Of a stretch of DNA of 64,000 bases, positions 1 through 11,771 are shown in pieces. Position numbers and translations under genes: made by a program. How positions within the stretch are numbered: the first letter of the stretch is position 1; each line of letters begins with the position of its first letter. The notes beneath the pieces were generated by a model. It searched no databases and was not told where the DNA came from. It worked only from the letters and a program-made list of their open reading frames with translations. Where the stretch lies: the NCBI GenBank assembly GCA_946122785.1, contig CAMGYJ010000009.1:25145633-25209632 (forward strand), in the 5' to 3' direction. The stretch is from Linum tenue. Lineage: Eukaryota; Streptophyta; Magnoliopsida; Malpighiales; Linaceae.

Positions 1-1076
1 AGGTGAAACAGGAGAAGTAGGAGATCCAGGAGACCCAAACTGTGACAAAATCCTTTGTAGTCTACTAACATCATCATTAGACAGCCTTAAGTTAGTAAAT
101 CCATCCATGTTCTCTGTCGTAGATCTAGTCTTTTGCTTAGGCAGAATACCTCCCCCAACATAATCCATGCTTTGAACTTGTCCTGCAAATGGAGAAGGAG
201 ACCCATAATCCTTGTTATTCCTTTTAAGTTTGTAATAATCAGCAGTAACATGATTGTCCTTCTTACAGTATCTGCAGAAAAGAGTTCCATGTCCTCCTCT
301 AGAATTCTCCTTCCCCTTTGCCTGATTTGCAGCAAGTAAAGCCACATAATCGACTTGTGATTCTTGACTAGGTCGAGTCACCTGTCTCTCATGTTGTATG
401 GCATAATGGAATGCAGTTTCCATGGTAGGCATTGGATGCATCATGAGGAGATTTGTCTTAACTCCACCATAAGATTCATTCAGACCAGTTATGAATCTAG
501 TAACGAACTCATTCTCCCTATATTCTGGATAGTAGTCTATTTGATGCAAAGTATAGTTCTATTCATATGGTCTCCACAAACACAAGCTGGAATAGGCAGA
601 AATTGAACTAACTCTTCCCAGTGTCCTTTCAGCTCATAATAGAATTGGTTTACAGACTTGTTACCTTGTTTTAGGGTATACACTGCAGTCTGCAAGTCAC
701 TGATATGGATGTTATCAGCTTGTCCATAATGCTGCCTCAAATCATCCCAGAGTAGCTTCGCATTGTCCTGAGATGAGACACTGTTGACCAGAGAAGGATC
801 CAGTGACCCAAGGATCAGAAAGTAGACTGCAGTGTTGCTCTGCTCACAAGCTTGATAGCTTTCATGAGTTGGATCTGGAACTGCGATAGTGGCATTTATA
901 AATCCAGCTTTTTCTTGCTCTTCAAAGCGACTCTCATAGTTAGCCGTACCTGTGAGCTTGATTGGGAAGTTCAACGCCTCATTAGGGTTGACATAGTAGG
1001 GATTGGTGACAGTAGTCACCACTGTAGTACTAGTAGAGCTAGTAGCTACTGTTGAAGACGCTGCTTCTGTCGACAT
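1..1076 (-). pseudogene. Ty1/copia gag (broken), runs off the left edge
   Basis: This is the gag part of a copia retrotransposon read on the minus strand. The start codon is at 1074-1076. The N-terminal part (540-1076) has the plant copia gag pattern, with NPYYV near residue 26, then a domain containing LLWDDLRQHYGQ and LKGHWEEL. A one-base frameshift near 540-550 interrupts it: the frame ends with a stop directly after CIK, and the neighbouring frame continues the family sequence (EFVTRFITGLNESYGGVK and so on) to the window edge. A zinc knuckle lies at about 240-276 and reads C-x2-C-x4-H, but the last cysteine is replaced by tyrosine. Protease, integrase and RT would lie left of the window. 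I see a coding relic with no host function. Confidence 0.85.
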
Positions 1077-1115
1077 TGTTGGAAGCAGGAAGTAGAATCA
1101 AGTGGTAAGGTGGGT

Positions 1116-1139
1116 GAAGAAGAAGAAGAAGAAGAAGAA
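1116..1139. repeat. (GAA)n microsatellite in the copia leader
   Basis: Eight GAA units sit between the gag start codon and the primer-binding site of the minus-strand copia element. Confidence 0.85.
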
Positions 1140-1178
1140 TGCAGGCAATGTAGGTAATGAAAACCCTAGACGCCTGAA

Positions 1179-1194
1179 CCAGACTCTGATACCA
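1179..1194 (-). promoter_or_regulatory. Primer-binding site (initiator tRNA-Met)
   Basis: On the minus strand the sequence TGGTATCAGAGTCTGG directly follows the end of the LTR. It matches the 3' end of plant initiator tRNA-Met, the usual primer of copia elements, and it fixes the LTR boundary at 1195. Confidence 0.85.
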
Positions 1195-1620
1195 TGTGAA
1201 ATCCTTTAATCAGAAAGTATTGTAAAGAAACCCGCAGGTTTCTCTGTGGCTCAAGGCCTTGTATTTATATGAACTCTCAAATCCTTCTTCAAGAAGGGAA
1301 GAAGAGTTTTAACCCAGCCACAACTGTACAACGGTAATAAACGAAAATACAAACTATCCACTAATCCTATCTAGACACGTGTAGCTGTACAGTAAAAATG
1401 GAAAGGGCAAACAACGATAATTGAGACGACATCGTTTCTTCCAGCTCTTCACTTGCTTCCGGGTGAGAACGACGTCGCGCCAAGGACTCCTTAGTGTTGC
1501 TTCATCGATGTGGTAATAGGTTCCTCTGTCCAGATCACATTCAGCTACTTCAATATCCTCTGAAATTGATTCCGCGCCTCCAAAAGGTACCCTGTATTTT
1601 GTTAGTTTTTTGGCCAACGA
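1195..1620 (-). mobile_element. 5' LTR of the copia element (outer end uncertain)
   Basis: The LTR begins next to the primer-binding site (TG at 1195 on the plus strand, CA on the minus strand). A minus-strand TATA box, ATATAAATAC, lies at 1261-1270, so U3 extends to the right of it. The partner LTR is outside the window, so the right boundary is only a guess near 1620. The 89-codon open frame in this stretch is not conserved-looking and I do not call it a gene. Confidence 0.6.
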
Positions 1621-1622
1621 CA

Positions 1623-2164
1623 CCGTATTTGCTCCTCCAGCCTAGCCAGCACATGAATCGCCTAAAGAAGATATAATGGAAAACAGAGTTGTTGTTGTTC
1701 TGTTTGCTCCAAAATAATTAGAGCTTCATTAACTCAACTCAACAACGTTAGTATCCTATCCAGTTTAGAATTTTTGCCCGAGCATTATTAATCATCTTTA
1801 ATAGTTATTTTGGTGAGATTTGGCTCTAGGTGAACTTTGGCGAGCTCTGAGAGATTTGTATCCTCCTCTTGCATATACCTATGTTCTGTTCTTGAAAACT
1901 ATCTAAGTATCCTAGCCAGAGACATTGACTAATTCTTTTGATTGAATATCATGACTCTTTTAAAATTAGCATTTAAAAATACTTTTGCTATTTGGTTTGT
2001 TTTCTTTTTTGGGCCAACAGTAGTGGGCATTATACATAATTGGTTTGTTATAATCTTCTATTTGGTTTATTTGTTGTTCATTATTGTTTACTTTCTTCGT
2101 AATTAAGATAATTGTTTGTTTGGTACAAATTTTGACTTCGTTTTTACATTTTCATATTTATTAT
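1623..2164. other. AT-rich stretch without a gene
   Basis: I see no coding signal. The stretch probably includes the outer end of the copia LTR and the left part of the CACTA relic (intron or terminus). I found no left CACTA terminus matching the one at 4810. Confidence 0.5.
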
Positions 2165-2169
2165 TTCAG

Positions 2170-3545
2170 TAAAGAATAAGAGGGGGGTCACAACTTGCAA
2201 TAAAGTTGTGCTGGCCACTAAAGATGGGGATAAGCTACTGGTTTATTTTCCCAAAACAGGGACAGACGCTGTATGTAAGAATGCTCGACAACTAGTTAAT
2301 TTTTGTGGGGTGGTTGTGAGAAAACATGGTAAGTTGAGCAGTAAGAGTTAGGATGACGTGGAGGAAGCAATTCACAATAAATTGTGCTCTTTAGTGGAGG
2401 TACGATCTTTTTACATTTTTCTTTCTTTGGTTAATATATTAGTTGCACATGTAAAATATTTTTTAGTGTGTAATATTATTGGGCTAATTTGTCTACACGA
2501 TAAATTCAAGAGCAATTGCAGTGAGAAGCTTAGATATTTTATATCGAAGAAATTCAAAAAGGCATATTCAACCATGCGTTACAACATGCACAAAAAATTC
2601 AAGGGATAGATGAAAGTCAAAGGGAGAGTAACGTTCCCGAAGGCGTTAATAGTGCAGACTGGAAAGATGTTGTTGCTGAATGGAAATCCGAACCATTTAA
2701 AGTAAGTACACGTCTTAGAATGAATTATATAGTCTTGTTGTGTATTTTTTCTTTAGTACATTTATTTATATTAGTATTCATTAATATTCACCTTTGACTT
2801 TGACATAAAAAAAGTGACATAAATAAAATGAATAAATCCCAAGTGAAATTGAAGAACGCTTTTTGGTTCAAGATCTCATGATGAAGTTGAATTCTATATG
2901 GTAATGAATCTATATATTTTTACTTAATATTTAGGTTTATTTTGAACCTTATACCACATTTTTTGTTTTATTAACATTCTTTAAGCTAAATGATGACATT
3001 GAAATTGTAGATAGATCCACAAACTGGGATTGAGAAGTCTACCGACGAAGTTTGGCGTGCTCAGCATATGAAAAAGAATGATGAAGGAGAGATGGTGTGG
3101 TGTGATGAGACATCAAAAGCAATTTATGTAAGTAACCTTTCTTTATAGTTTTCTTCGATGTTTTGTATTTACAATCATTTCATTTTTAAATACTAAAATT
3201 GGAATTAATTTTTTTGTTTTTACAGGAAAAAATAAAAGAGATCATTAACTTTGGAACTTTGTTGTCTAACAAAGAGATAATACTACAAACCAAAGGCAAG
3301 TCCTCATCTCGACGTGCTAAGAGACCAAAAACCGTTTTAGTCAGGGAAGAAGTTAGAGCTGGAATAATAAAGGAGATCTACCAAGAGTTAAAACAACAGT
3401 TCGATGCACAATTAGAAGAAGCAAATAAGAAATGAGAACAGAAGTTTGCTGACCTCCAAGCGCGACACGAGGAAGACATGAGACAATTATTGCGTCCGAA
3501 ATGAAGTCTATGAACTTAATGTTCGATAAACCACAACCTCATTAG
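2170..3545 (+). pseudogene. CACTA-type plant transposase relic (Transposase_24-like)
   Basis: Several exon-like pieces separated by GT-AG introns resemble the plant Ptta/En/Spm accessory transposase (Transposase_24). Piece 1 (2170-2399) has KRGVTTCNKVV and LVNFCGVVVRKH and contains an in-frame TAG at about 2349-2351, where the family has tryptophan. Piece 2 (about 2490-2700) contains DKFKSNCSEKLRYFISKKFKKAY and, after a frame change, DWKDVVAEWKSEPFK before a GTAAGT donor. Piece 3 (3010-3126) reads TGIEKSTDEVWRAQHMKKNDEGE. Piece 4 (from 3225) ends in a charged coiled-coil-like tail, interrupted by a TGA at 3433-3435. The middle of the protein is missing. It is not functional. The family call is from motif recall, not a search. 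Confidence 0.6.
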
Positions 3546-3689
3546 TTTCTTGTTTATGGTTTTGATTGTTTAGAAATACTATTTCAAGTTGTTACTAGCA
3601 AAATTGTAGTTTGACGCTATTTTCGTATTATCTAGTGAATTCGGTATTATTATTTTAATGACCGTTTTTCTCTATTTGAAAATTATTTT

Positions 3690-4530
3690 TAGAGACAAGC
3701 ACCCAAAATTTTTGTCACAAAATGTGCTCATGTGCGACGCAGGTTAATCTCACGTTTGGTATATCTGTGTCGGAAATCTTTGTCACAAAAAGAGACTAAT
3801 ATGACAATTTTGTTGTGATAGAATGAAATTATTCATGACAAGTTAATTTATCACCAATGCTTCACTTTTGTGATCGACATAATTGTCATAATAGATACAT
3901 CTGGTGATGAAAAGTTGGTCACTAATGAATGCAATCTACAATGTCTATGATGACAACCATTGTCACTAAAACAAACAAATGCAAAAATTTCATTCTCACA
4001 AAAGAAAAACATTTGTGATAAGTCAATTTATCACCAATGTTGTATTAAGTGAGGATCATAATTGTCACCAAAGCTAGGTTTTTGTGATGAAATACGGGTC
4101 ACCAATAATTACTATCGTGAATAAATCGTCTTGCTTATGTTGCTTCCGTGATGAAAATATTGTCACAAAATGATTCTATTGCGACAATCATATAGTCACA
4201 TAAATACATGATGAGTGACAACCAAAAATTTGTCACATAAAGGGTGGCATACGTGACAATAAAAATCTCATAAATTATAACTTCAGTGACAACAAAACCC
4301 TACCCTACAAAATACAATGAATGTCAGAAAGTGTATTAGTGACAAAACTATGGTCACTTATGACAATTATTTGTGACAATTAAAGACGTCATCGTTGGCA
4401 TTTTTGTGTCGCCAACAACTCGTCTCTATTGACGACGAGATTGTCACTCAAATCTTAGCATTTGTGACAAACAAAATTGTCACAAATGGATTAATCATTT
4501 GTGACGAACTCGACTCGTCACAAATAAAAA
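3690..4530. repeat. Subterminal repeat field, TTTGTGACAA in both orientations
   Basis: Many short copies of TTTGTGACAA or TTGTCACAA occur on both strands, spaced roughly 30-60 bp apart, with no coding content. Fields like this bind transposase near CACTA ends. It follows the transposase relic directly. Confidence 0.7.
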
Positions 4531-4559
4531 TTAAACGTTGCGAAAAATTCGTAAAAAGC

Positions 4560-4810
4560 GTTGGCTATGTTCTCAGAATGTGTTGCAAAATTTTGGAAAT
4601 GTGTTGCCTAAAGTAGTGTTGCGTAAAACGTAAAGATAAGCAACACTTTTTTATTTTGGTTGCCAAAAATGGAAAAAAGGTTGCGTATTCCTTTTGCAAC
4701 CCCCACTATACGCAACTCTTGTAAAAGTGTGGCGTTAGGATGTTGCAACTCTTTTAAGGCTTTATGCAACACATTTTTTTGGGTTGCAAGAGGCCATTTT
4801 TCCTGTAGTG
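4560..4810. mobile_element. CACTA terminus with TTGCAAC subterminal repeats
   Basis: Read on the minus strand the element begins CACTACAGGAAAAATGG at 4810 and runs leftward, the canonical CACTA start. Inside it are repeated TTGCAAC or GTTGC motifs, a different class from the TTGTGACAA field next door, so two CACTA families may be juxtaposed here. No matching left terminus was found. Confidence 0.65.
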
Positions 4811-5512
4811 GCCAAAATCATCTCATCATATATCTTCATCTCGTCCTCGCCACAATAACACCAAGTCACTGCCATAACTAGTAACCACCATTCCATCGGC
4901 ATTGATGTTCCTGTAACCAAACTCACTGCCGATGGGACACGAAGGGCGCTTCTCATCGTCGTTTGACACCGCCAAGAGTGGAAATCCAAGAGCTAAGCAT
5001 TCGGTCTTCCTAAAAAAATTTATTATTTGGCGGAGACAATGAACAGATTTGAAAAAAAAAAAAACCAGATCCAAGCAAGATATGCGATCAGAGGTTTCTG
5101 TGGAGGGGTTTATGTTTTGCTTGTTCGATCTACAAAAAGGAGAGGCCTCACCAAACCCGTGCAGAAGAGGAAAGGCAGGGGGGTGAGAAACCCTGTTGGC
5201 GGCAGCGGAAGTCGGTCCAAACGACGACCATACATCTTTTCGCAGGAAGAAAGAAGGAAGGTGACATGGGAGAAACGAGGGCTTCTTCAAGGTATTCTGG
5301 TCGGATCTGGAAAATAAGTTGTGAAAGAAAAAAAAAGAAGAAGAAGAAGAAGAGTCGCGTCCTGGTTGTCCTCGGTTGAATCCCGTTCTAAGTAAACGAC
5401 GACAACAAAGAAGAAAACCTCTCAGATTCAGGAAAAATGACTGGTCGGAGGCGAGAGCGGCGCCGGAACTCCGGAGATAAAGAGATGAAACCCTAGCATC
5501 GACATCCAAAAA
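4811..5512 (-). pseudogene. Possible gene fragment beside the CACTA end
   Basis: A minus-strand open frame of 227 codons (4826-5509) is interrupted by low-complexity serine and phenylalanine runs, so it is unlikely to be a whole protein. Its last part, TECLALGFPLLAVSNDDEK followed by SEFGYRNINADGMVVTSYG, looks like an exon entered through an acceptor (TTTTTTTAG, about 5010-5020 on the plus strand). I do not recognise the family. A (GAA)n tract at about 5333-5352 sits inside. The fragment ends almost exactly at the CACTA terminus, so the insertion may have cut it. Low confidence. Confidence 0.3.
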
Positions 5513-6181
5513 GAATTCAAGAGAGTCTGAACGCCCAAAATGGATACAAAAGAAGACTTTACCCTAGTTCCAAATGAAGAGTGCATATTAAGAAAGAAGG
5601 CCATGATGTAGTTTAAGGCGCCAGAGAAAGGAAGAGCTGGGCGCCTCTATTTACAAAATTGAGAACGAAAAAAATGGAGACGCGCTAGCGGCCAATTGAA
5701 GTCATAAGATTTGGCGCGAACATGGAGAGAGTAAGAGTTGGGCGCCTCAAAAGAGTAAGAAAGAAGTGATACTAGGCGATGGGCGCCTAGTCAGGAACCT
5801 TTCGACGGACATGATGGTGAAAATGCATCATGGTGTGCCTGCGTCTATCGTCGAAATTCAAAGCGCTTGGCCTAAGTGTAGAAAATATAATAGATGTTCA
5901 TCATGGCAAGTTTCAATTTATCTACCCGACATCCGGTGTGCGCTCAATACTGAAAAGAAGAGTGCTTGGTTCATTAGCACTAGTAGGAGAATGGAGGAGA
6001 GGCGTTATCAATGGATTGAATAAGAGCATAGTAGACATAATAAGGAAGCAAGGCGTGTTGTGCTGTGAGAGAGCTCAAGTGGCGAGCAAGGAATGAAAGC
6101 TCTTGTCCCAATGAAATTGAGGCAAAAATTCCAACCCAAATCTACTCAAAGTGTGCGCCTGGACCACCCCAACCACAATGA
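5513..6181. other. GCGCC-rich flank left of the CACTA insertion
   Basis: There is no convincing gene. GGGCGCCT-like words recur, as they do right of the insertion (11361-12200), which suggests that 5513-6181 and 11361-13450 were one piece before the CACTA element inserted. Short open frames at 5766-6096 have no recognisable domain. Confidence 0.45.
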
Positions 6182-6289
6182 CACTACAAGGAAATGGGCC
6201 TAGCCCAGGGGTTTCCTTCCACGGGTTTTCTTAACCATTGTTGGGCTTTAATTATCTGTAACTATGGCAGTGTATTCACCAGCGGTTAT

Positions 6290-9250
6290 TACACCCGCTG
6301 AGAAGCCCAATTCCAATTTGCTGAAAAGTAAAGTGTTTCCCTGATTCTTCTATCTTCCCCAATTTGAATTTCTTTTTTCCCCTACTCCAGCAAATCGACT
6401 CGAACCCTAACACTACCGCAGACGATAGCCCCAATCTCTGACAAAATCCATGGTTGTTTCCCCTCTTAATCTGACCTTCGCGACTTGAAATTAGACCTCT
6501 AATAGCTTACAACTTCGAAAACATCTCCAGCCAACTCTCTTTCTCCCGCCTTGAGCTCTAACCTTTGTGGAATCCTGGTTCGGCATCCATTTTGCGTCTC
6601 TCTAGTTCTGCATGTATCTATTCTCATCCGATGGTAAGAACTCGTCTATTTGATTTCTTGCTTTCTTTCTCTTTATTTAATTTAGGTTTTCGGTGACTCT
6701 CTTCCTCTCTCTTGGTTGCGCCGTTGGCTTTTCGCATAGGCAAACTCTGCAAGCAATTGAAAGTTCTGTTTTGCAGAGGATGGAGATGAATTTCATGCTT
6801 GGGTTATGCGTTGAGGAGATGCAGGATGTGTAGCACTCAATTAAAGTCGGTGCTTGTAAGAGGTAATTAGGGTTTGCTATTTATTGAATTCTAGTGACCC
6901 TAGCATGATTCTAACGAATGGGAGTAGTTGGAATTTGGAACTAATTGTGGAAATTGTAAGGATCGACTTCTGTATTTTAATTCAGAGTTAAGCTTATGTT
7001 CTATAGATGGGGCTTGCATGATTTTCCTTTCCTTTCCCCTCTTTTTTCTGTCATTTTCTTTAACTTGATTGATATAACGGGACATAATCACATAGTTGTA
7101 GTTATAGGTGTTCCTTTGGTATCGTGACTTTTGTTTTCTTTGAGTTTTTTTTCTCTCATGACCTTCTAGTTTAGTTAGAGAAGTTCTCCTCAATTCAGTT
7201 TATGTGTATTGCTTCTTATCTTATCTGGTTTAAGTTAGAGAAGTGCCTGTTGGATCTGTTATGGTTTCTACATGCATGGTTGTACTCTGCAAATGTTGGA
7301 TTGATTTAATTAACTCTTCTTGTGATGTCTTGTAATTGGCCTTTTTCAGAAGAATTATGTTGATAACATCCTTTCCCCTGCAAATTTCTCTGTCTTTTCA
7401 GGTGTAGTAGTATATTCCTTTCTCCAAATCTCCAAGTTGAAGCTATTGTTGCCGATGTGTACCGATGATATAGCTCAACTCAAGCCATGCTGGGCATTTT
7501 TGGCTTTGCAACTACAAGTTATATGAATGATTTAAGCATGAAAATGTAGGTTTAAAAAATCCATGAAGGTAAGGTCTCTCCGGATAACAACTAGCCCCTG
7601 AATGTGCAATGATCATCTTCTTCCATGTTAACTATAAAATAGTGTTTGTTACATGGCTTGTTATCGTGGTCATCATGATAGTTCAATAGAAAACTGCCTT
7701 TTTATCCTCATTGGTATGTTGATGTATGCATGATAATAATCTGCTACATATCTTAGTCTTAGTGAACTTAGATATAATGCTAGAGGGAAATTCAAGTGGT
7801 TAGTTAAACATACATATGAATGCACAGGTTAATTAATTAATTAGCTATTTTTCTATCACTAATGTTTTGTATTTGGGTCCTGTAGTGAAGTCTTAATGTA
7901 GCATGAAGTTGAACTAAGTTCTCTTTTGGTATTTGGGTCCTCTGTTTTCTTTTTTTTATTATTGGTTGCATTTCTTCAAAATTGTTGTTTACTTGGGGCT
8001 AATTCATCTTGTCATTGCTTGGTGTAGATACCTGCAGCTCTAAAGAAAGTTCTAGCGGATATCTGTCCAAAACTTAGTGACTAGCTTCTACAGGAGTGCA
8101 AAACTGACCAAAGGTTGTGATCAAACCCAAAACTGCTCCGCGCTTTTCATATTCTTCAACACTTTTAGGGCTTACAACTTTCAAGTGGTAAGGGAGCCTC
8201 AATATGATATCATGATATTGAAGGAAATTCATCACCGTTAGCTTATTGATGATGTCGTGGTCTCCTTCATGTCTTTCTTAATTATTCTTTTTATTCTATA
8301 GTGATCGATAGTAGGTGAGTTCCTAACAATGACTATATCTTCTTTGTTTCCGATTGACAGTCAGAAGGCAGGCTGCATTTAAGGTTAAGATTGTTTGCTT
8401 ATAGGTAAGAGCAAAACTTTCTTTACAACCTGGAACAGTACCCTGCTTAAACTGAAGGATGTTAATGGATACATCTTTTATTAACACTAGACATTCTGTT
8501 CAGGTCGTTGTTGGTAGCATGGAGAACCCTATACCATTAAGCAAGAAAAGCAGACAATTTGGTCAGGTGGCTTTGACTTGGTACAATCTCTTATTTCCAG
8601 AATGTTTCAAGTTCCACCCAATAAGAAGGTTAGTAGTCCCAAAATAAGGGAAACCAGAATGAAAATTTTGAACAAGTAGCTACTGTTAAACTGTGTGGGC
8701 ACAGTTTGGGCACAATTTGACATTTTCTAAACCTCAGCCTCAAGTGCATATCTTTTTCCACTACTTCCCATTGTTAATAATTGATGAAACTAAGTAATAG
8801 TGGGTGCAGAAGTAAAAAGAAGGTTAGCAGAAGATACGAGAGGTGCATTGCTCATATGGGAGGTTCAGTCTTTTTCTTTTCCTAATCCATTATTTTATCA
8901 TTATAGGAAAACTGATGCAGAAGGGAGACTTCCTCAAGAATCAGTAGAAGATATCGGTTTGAAGCATGGTGGGGATTTTAATAAGTAAAATGCAACATAG
9001 GTAAAATCATGGTGCATTTATTCCCTTGTTTGAATAGTTTATCATGCTTCAAATGCATACTCTGAAATATCCATTTCTTTATTAAGTTTGTTTAATACAA
9101 GGCTGCATTCTTTAGTTTTGGCATTAAACTGTATTTTGGTTTCCGATAGTGAATTGAGATATTAAAAGTTGCATACCTAGCAGCAGCAAGTATTTTTTTG
9201 GTTATTTTCATTTCAGAAGGTGCAAGCCTTTTACACTGAATCATTATAGT
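6290..9250. other. CACTA interior, gene-like but unassigned
   Basis: The stretch alternates pyrimidine-rich tracts and short GC-richer islands (for example 6370-6480 and 8030-8120), as in a 5' UTR and intron-exon mosaic. The open frames are at most 97 codons and none shows a recognisable domain. It could be a captured, decayed gene, but no product can be named. Confidence 0.3.
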
Positions 9251-9289
9251 TTGGAACTTTTTTCTGTATCTCTCTTTGCTCCTTCACCA

Positions 9290-10230
9290 CCATCAAGATA
9301 TATAATACGCCCCTGGGGGTGTATGTTTATCAAAGTAACGCAGCAAACGACTCAATCGAAGAATCGATTGAGCTCGAATCAAGAACGAAGCGTTCTTAAT
9401 ACGAACTTGGGATAAAACGGAACCAAAAGGACAAATCCACACCTGGGGATAGCTCGATTGGTATAAAAGGGTAGTTGCTCGACCACGATTGAAGTGACTA
9501 TTCAATCGATACACAAGCTCAGCAAGTTTGGAATCCACCAAACCCAAAACAAGTCGCAACTTGCACAAACCAAACGGTTCTCAATTTCGATTAATCGAAG
9601 TCTTAATTTTACAACGTAATTAGAAGGCTATTTATAGCCAATAAAACCTAATACAAATCTAGATAAACAAGGAAACAATTAAGGTAAAAACAAACTCTAA
9701 AAAGGACTCAAAATTCGGCCATAAACTTCCTTTCTTGGCGCACAAGTAATCTGCCCGCAAAACAGTCAAAATGCAGCTTTCGTACTAACTTCGCGCCTTT
9801 TGTTCGAGGCCTTCCCGAACTCCAATTCTTCATCCAATTCCTTCCCTTTGTTCACAAACATACCTAGTTTCATGTTGTGGAAGCCTTTGGACTTGAATCA
9901 GATCCATACTCCTCGAATCAAGCTCCAAAGTAGGCTTCACAAAACAGTTTCCAGACTTGACCATTTTCTGGCAGTTTTCCAGTTTTGAGGTAGCAACTTT
10001 GAGGCCTTGGAAAACAACCTTAATGACATCATCTGGATCCACAAAGCATACCATTGGAAACATGGAAACTTTCTCTGTAAAACAAGCTCTTGAACTGGAA
10101 CTTCCATTAAGCCAATTAAGAGAACCATGCCTTCAAAGTATGTACCCTGAACACGGATTTTGACTTAGCCAAATTCTGCCTTTCTTCTTCCCAACTTCGA
10201 TAGCTTCTTCGTCAAGTAATTGTGACTTGT
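9290..10230 (-). other. Unassigned minus-strand repeat-like block inside the CACTA element
   Basis: Base composition and reading bias differ from the neighbours. On the minus strand there are open frames at 9293-9568 and 9830-10063, the latter with VIKVVFQGLKVATSKLENCQK. A TATA-like TATAAATAGCC lies on the minus strand near 9630. It may be a piece of an LTR retroelement or a captured gene. I could not assign it. Confidence 0.25.
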
Positions 10231-10785
10231 AGAAGTGGCCAATTTGGATAATATCAATATACCTTGATGTTTGCTAGAAATTGTACCATTTATCGTTCAG
10301 GGGTCAGAGGCTAAAGAATTTGTTGCTTTATGAAGTTATCTAATGTCTAGGCCAACAGGGGTAAGTGCTTATATTCCTTGTTTAATTTTTATTTCGAAGT
10401 TGCTTCTTGATATGGGAAAATGGTTCTTGCTTACGTTGACCTGTAGCTCTCTAAGTAGCATAGTATTAATAGGAGAGTAGAAAATTTGAGTTAAATCATC
10501 TTAGGAGGACCTGTAACTCTTGTAGTTAGTGTAAACCATCTTATAGTAGGTAGTTTGAAGTGTGTAACCAGCTAGCATGATGAATGATCAGAGTTTTTTG
10601 GTACAGGGGACTTCTTTGTTCCCTTTTTTTATTATGATATTTGGGTGAGAAGATGTGATTTGTGAGAGAATTTTGTTCTTGGATCCCTTTGTTCTTATGT
10701 AGCTTGGCAATCTTGTTTTAAGTGGTTTTCATATCTGAGTCTCTGTGTATTTCTCTTGTTTTGTGTTTCCAGGGGTTCTCTTTCG

Positions 10786-10970
10786 TTTGCTTATTTTGGT
10801 TTGCTTCTTGACAGGTTAAGACGACATGCTATACATAATGTGGATGATTTAGAAGAGACCTTTAGGATCTTGTTGGAACTTAAACCTTTGTTCAACTTTG
10901 AGATTATCCCTTTGATTGCAAAGTGTTGTTTTGAGTTTCAAGTAGGTAGGATTTGTTCAATTTCCTTGTA
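10786..10970 (+). pseudogene. Exon-like fragment, unknown product
   Basis: An open stretch (DRLRRHAIHNVDDLEETF, then LLELKPLFNFEIIPLIAKCC) follows an AG in a TTGACAG context and looks like a single coding exon. It sits inside the CACTA element just before the right subterminal repeats, a common location for captured host fragments. I do not recognise the protein. Confidence 0.3.
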
Positions 10971-11771
10971 ACTTATATTATCACTTTACAGCATATGTGA
11001 AAATTATGCAGAAATCCACTTTTAATTTTAGCGACGGTTTCAGTCGTCATTAAATCTAGTTTCCCCAGGATTTGGTAAAGTTGTGACGAGAAAGTGGTCA
11101 CTGTTGTAGCCGTCGCAAAAAAAACCTTACATTTGACGGGCTAGAAAATGTCAAATGCCAGCAATCGCGACCGCTTCATAACCGATGCTAGAACAATCAC
11201 CAGCGGTTAGGTTGGTCGCTGTCATAGATTTGCGACGGTTGGTTTTGCACCGGTTTTGCAGCGGTTTTAGTAACCGCTTCCGGGATTGGTAGCGACGGTT
11301 TTTGTCCGTTGCTAAAAGCCGAAAAAACCCCTGCCGTAAGGAGTTTATTTTGTAGTGTGAGCCTGGGCACCTATGAGGCCCAATCCGAGTTGATCGTGCG
11401 CCTCCAAGTTTCATTGTGGTGAATTCCATAGTTAGAAGTGATGTGGGCCACTAGCCCAACTCGGACGCCAAGTGGTCAAAATTAAACTGCATAAACTTTG
11501 AGAGATGAGTTCCGAAACCGGAACCAAGCCGCCAACAGCAAGCGCCTTCATCAAATTGATTGCAATTTTTTATTTGAACCAAAATGCCACAAGCTCTTAT
11601 CATTCACGACAAGCTTTAACATGGATTTCAGTTCAGACTTCAGACACTCAATCAAGCTAAGGTACTTCACTCTTTTCATAAATTTGATTTTTATCTCCAC
11701 ATGCACCCAAACTATATCGAATTGGTTAGGATTACTTTTTCGCGCCCACAGAATTAAAGCATCCTTCATTT

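Larger units (their letters stand above)
6182..11357. mobile_element. CACTA transposon, 5.2 kb, with 3-bp TSD
   Basis: The left end reads CACTACAAGGAAATGGG from 6182. The right end, on the minus strand, reads CACTACAAAATAAACTCC from 11357. Both ends continue into a similar CAGGGGTTT stretch. The flanks carry an identical 3-bp duplication TGA (6179-6181 and 11358-11360), as expected for CACTA. Subterminal words such as ACCAGCGGTTA occur at both ends (near 6278 and 11199), and GCGACGGTT repeats fill 11030-11330. No transposase is seen inside, so it is non-autonomous. The interior contains UTR-like and exon-like sequence and an unassigned minus-strand block, which may be captured host or retroelement DNA. 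Confidence 0.7.

Noticed and set aside
1354..1623. 89-codon minus-strand frame
   Set aside because: It lies in U3 of the copia LTR and shows no recognisable domain.
4826..5509. 227-codon open frame on the minus strand as an intact gene
   Set aside because: Low-complexity Ser and Phe runs and an internal acceptor-like site suggest UTR, intron and exon pieces; kept only as a possible fragment.
9425..9500. tRNA-like text (AGCTCGATTGGT)
   Set aside because: No acceptor or anticodon stem could be formed around it.
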